Part shown: in pieces, positions 63,961 to 64,000 of the stretch
Numbering within the stretch: the stretch's first letter is position 1
Layout: each line of letters begins with the position of its first letter
From: Promethearchaeota archaeon
GTDB lineage: Archaea; Asgardarchaeota; Lokiarchaeia; Sigyniarchaeales; SOKP01
NCBI GenBank assembly: GCA_019058365.1
Contig: JAHPZE010000017.1
Location: forward strand, 1-64,000
Direction: 5' to 3'
DNA length: 64,000 bases
Notes under the pieces: model-generated
Database searches by the model: none
What the model saw: only the letters and a program-made list of their open reading frames with translations
Told to the model about the DNA's origin: nothing
Position numbers and translations under genes: made by a program

Positions 63961-64000
63961 GACAAAGTTTTATAAAAAATAAATTAAAAATATCCTAATT

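Noticed and set aside
1..64000. CRISPR arrays, rRNA genes, complete insertion sequences
   Set aside because: No regularly spaced repeats, no rRNA-like conserved blocks and no transposase with terminal inverted repeats were seen on reading both strands.

Overview
The window looks like a piece of an Asgard archaeal chromosome, most likely from a Lokiarchaeia-like lineage. The DNA is very A+T rich and genes are split between both strands, with long T/A-rich gaps. Informational genes are archaeal: aCPSF1/FttA, archaeal-type EF-2, archaeal-type AsnRS, F420:glutamate ligase CofE. Several proteins have eukaryote-like affinities typical of Asgard genomes: a protein collinear with the N-terminal half of the UFM1 ligase UFL1, a Roadblock/LC7 protein, an IFT52-like GIFT-domain protein, a Par14-like parvulin and a leucine-rich-repeat protein. 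No rRNA, CRISPR array, replication origin or complete insertion sequence was recognised. Two tRNA genes are present (Gly-CCC and Gln-CUG).

Layout. 1-1900: tRNA-Gly, then about 1.5 kb of decayed DNA carrying a truncated CheW remnant. 1910-14530: mostly housekeeping genes (an EF-2 paralogue lacking the diphthamide histidine, purN, aCPSF1, an FeS membrane protein, a dGTPase-like HD protein, tRNA-Gln, a parvulin, a NikR-like regulator, the UFL1-like protein and a TauE/DsbD-like membrane protein). 14600-19200: a cell-surface glycosylation cluster of three tandem GT87-type membrane glycosyltransferases with one interleaved secreted/anchored protein.

19290-35020 is the accessory part. Two broken copies of an L-fucose-isomerase-like gene lie on either side of an intact copy. 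Between and beside them are a 624-aa protein with helix-turn-helix and HNH-like motifs, an unrecognised four-gene operon of winged-helix proteins (one with a HEPN/Abi-C-like motif), a two-TM coiled-coil protein, an orphan beta-class DNA methyltransferase, two coiled-coil paralogues that bracket a 704-aa orphan, and an LRR protein. This is the best place to look for an undescribed mobile or defence system, but the function is inferred only from architecture.

35140-47710: metabolic and membrane genes (DUF72, BadI/MenB-like hydrolase, flippase, hydroxyacyl-CoA-dehydrogenase-like SDR, acetyltransferase, Roadblock, MBL hydrolase), a duplicated membrane-protein gene with a 62-bp perfect upstream repeat, and a Uri-type GIY-YIG protein. 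47735-55017: gatA-gatB, asnS, cofE, an unknown gene and folP. 55568-60078: bacterial-type gyrB-gyrA. 60084-63960: cupin, M14 peptidase, an ORF fragment, the GIFT-RHH protein overlapping an MJ0936-type phosphodiesterase, and a ParB-like protein.

All calls come from reading motifs and comparing genes within the window. No database search, alignment program or folding program was run.
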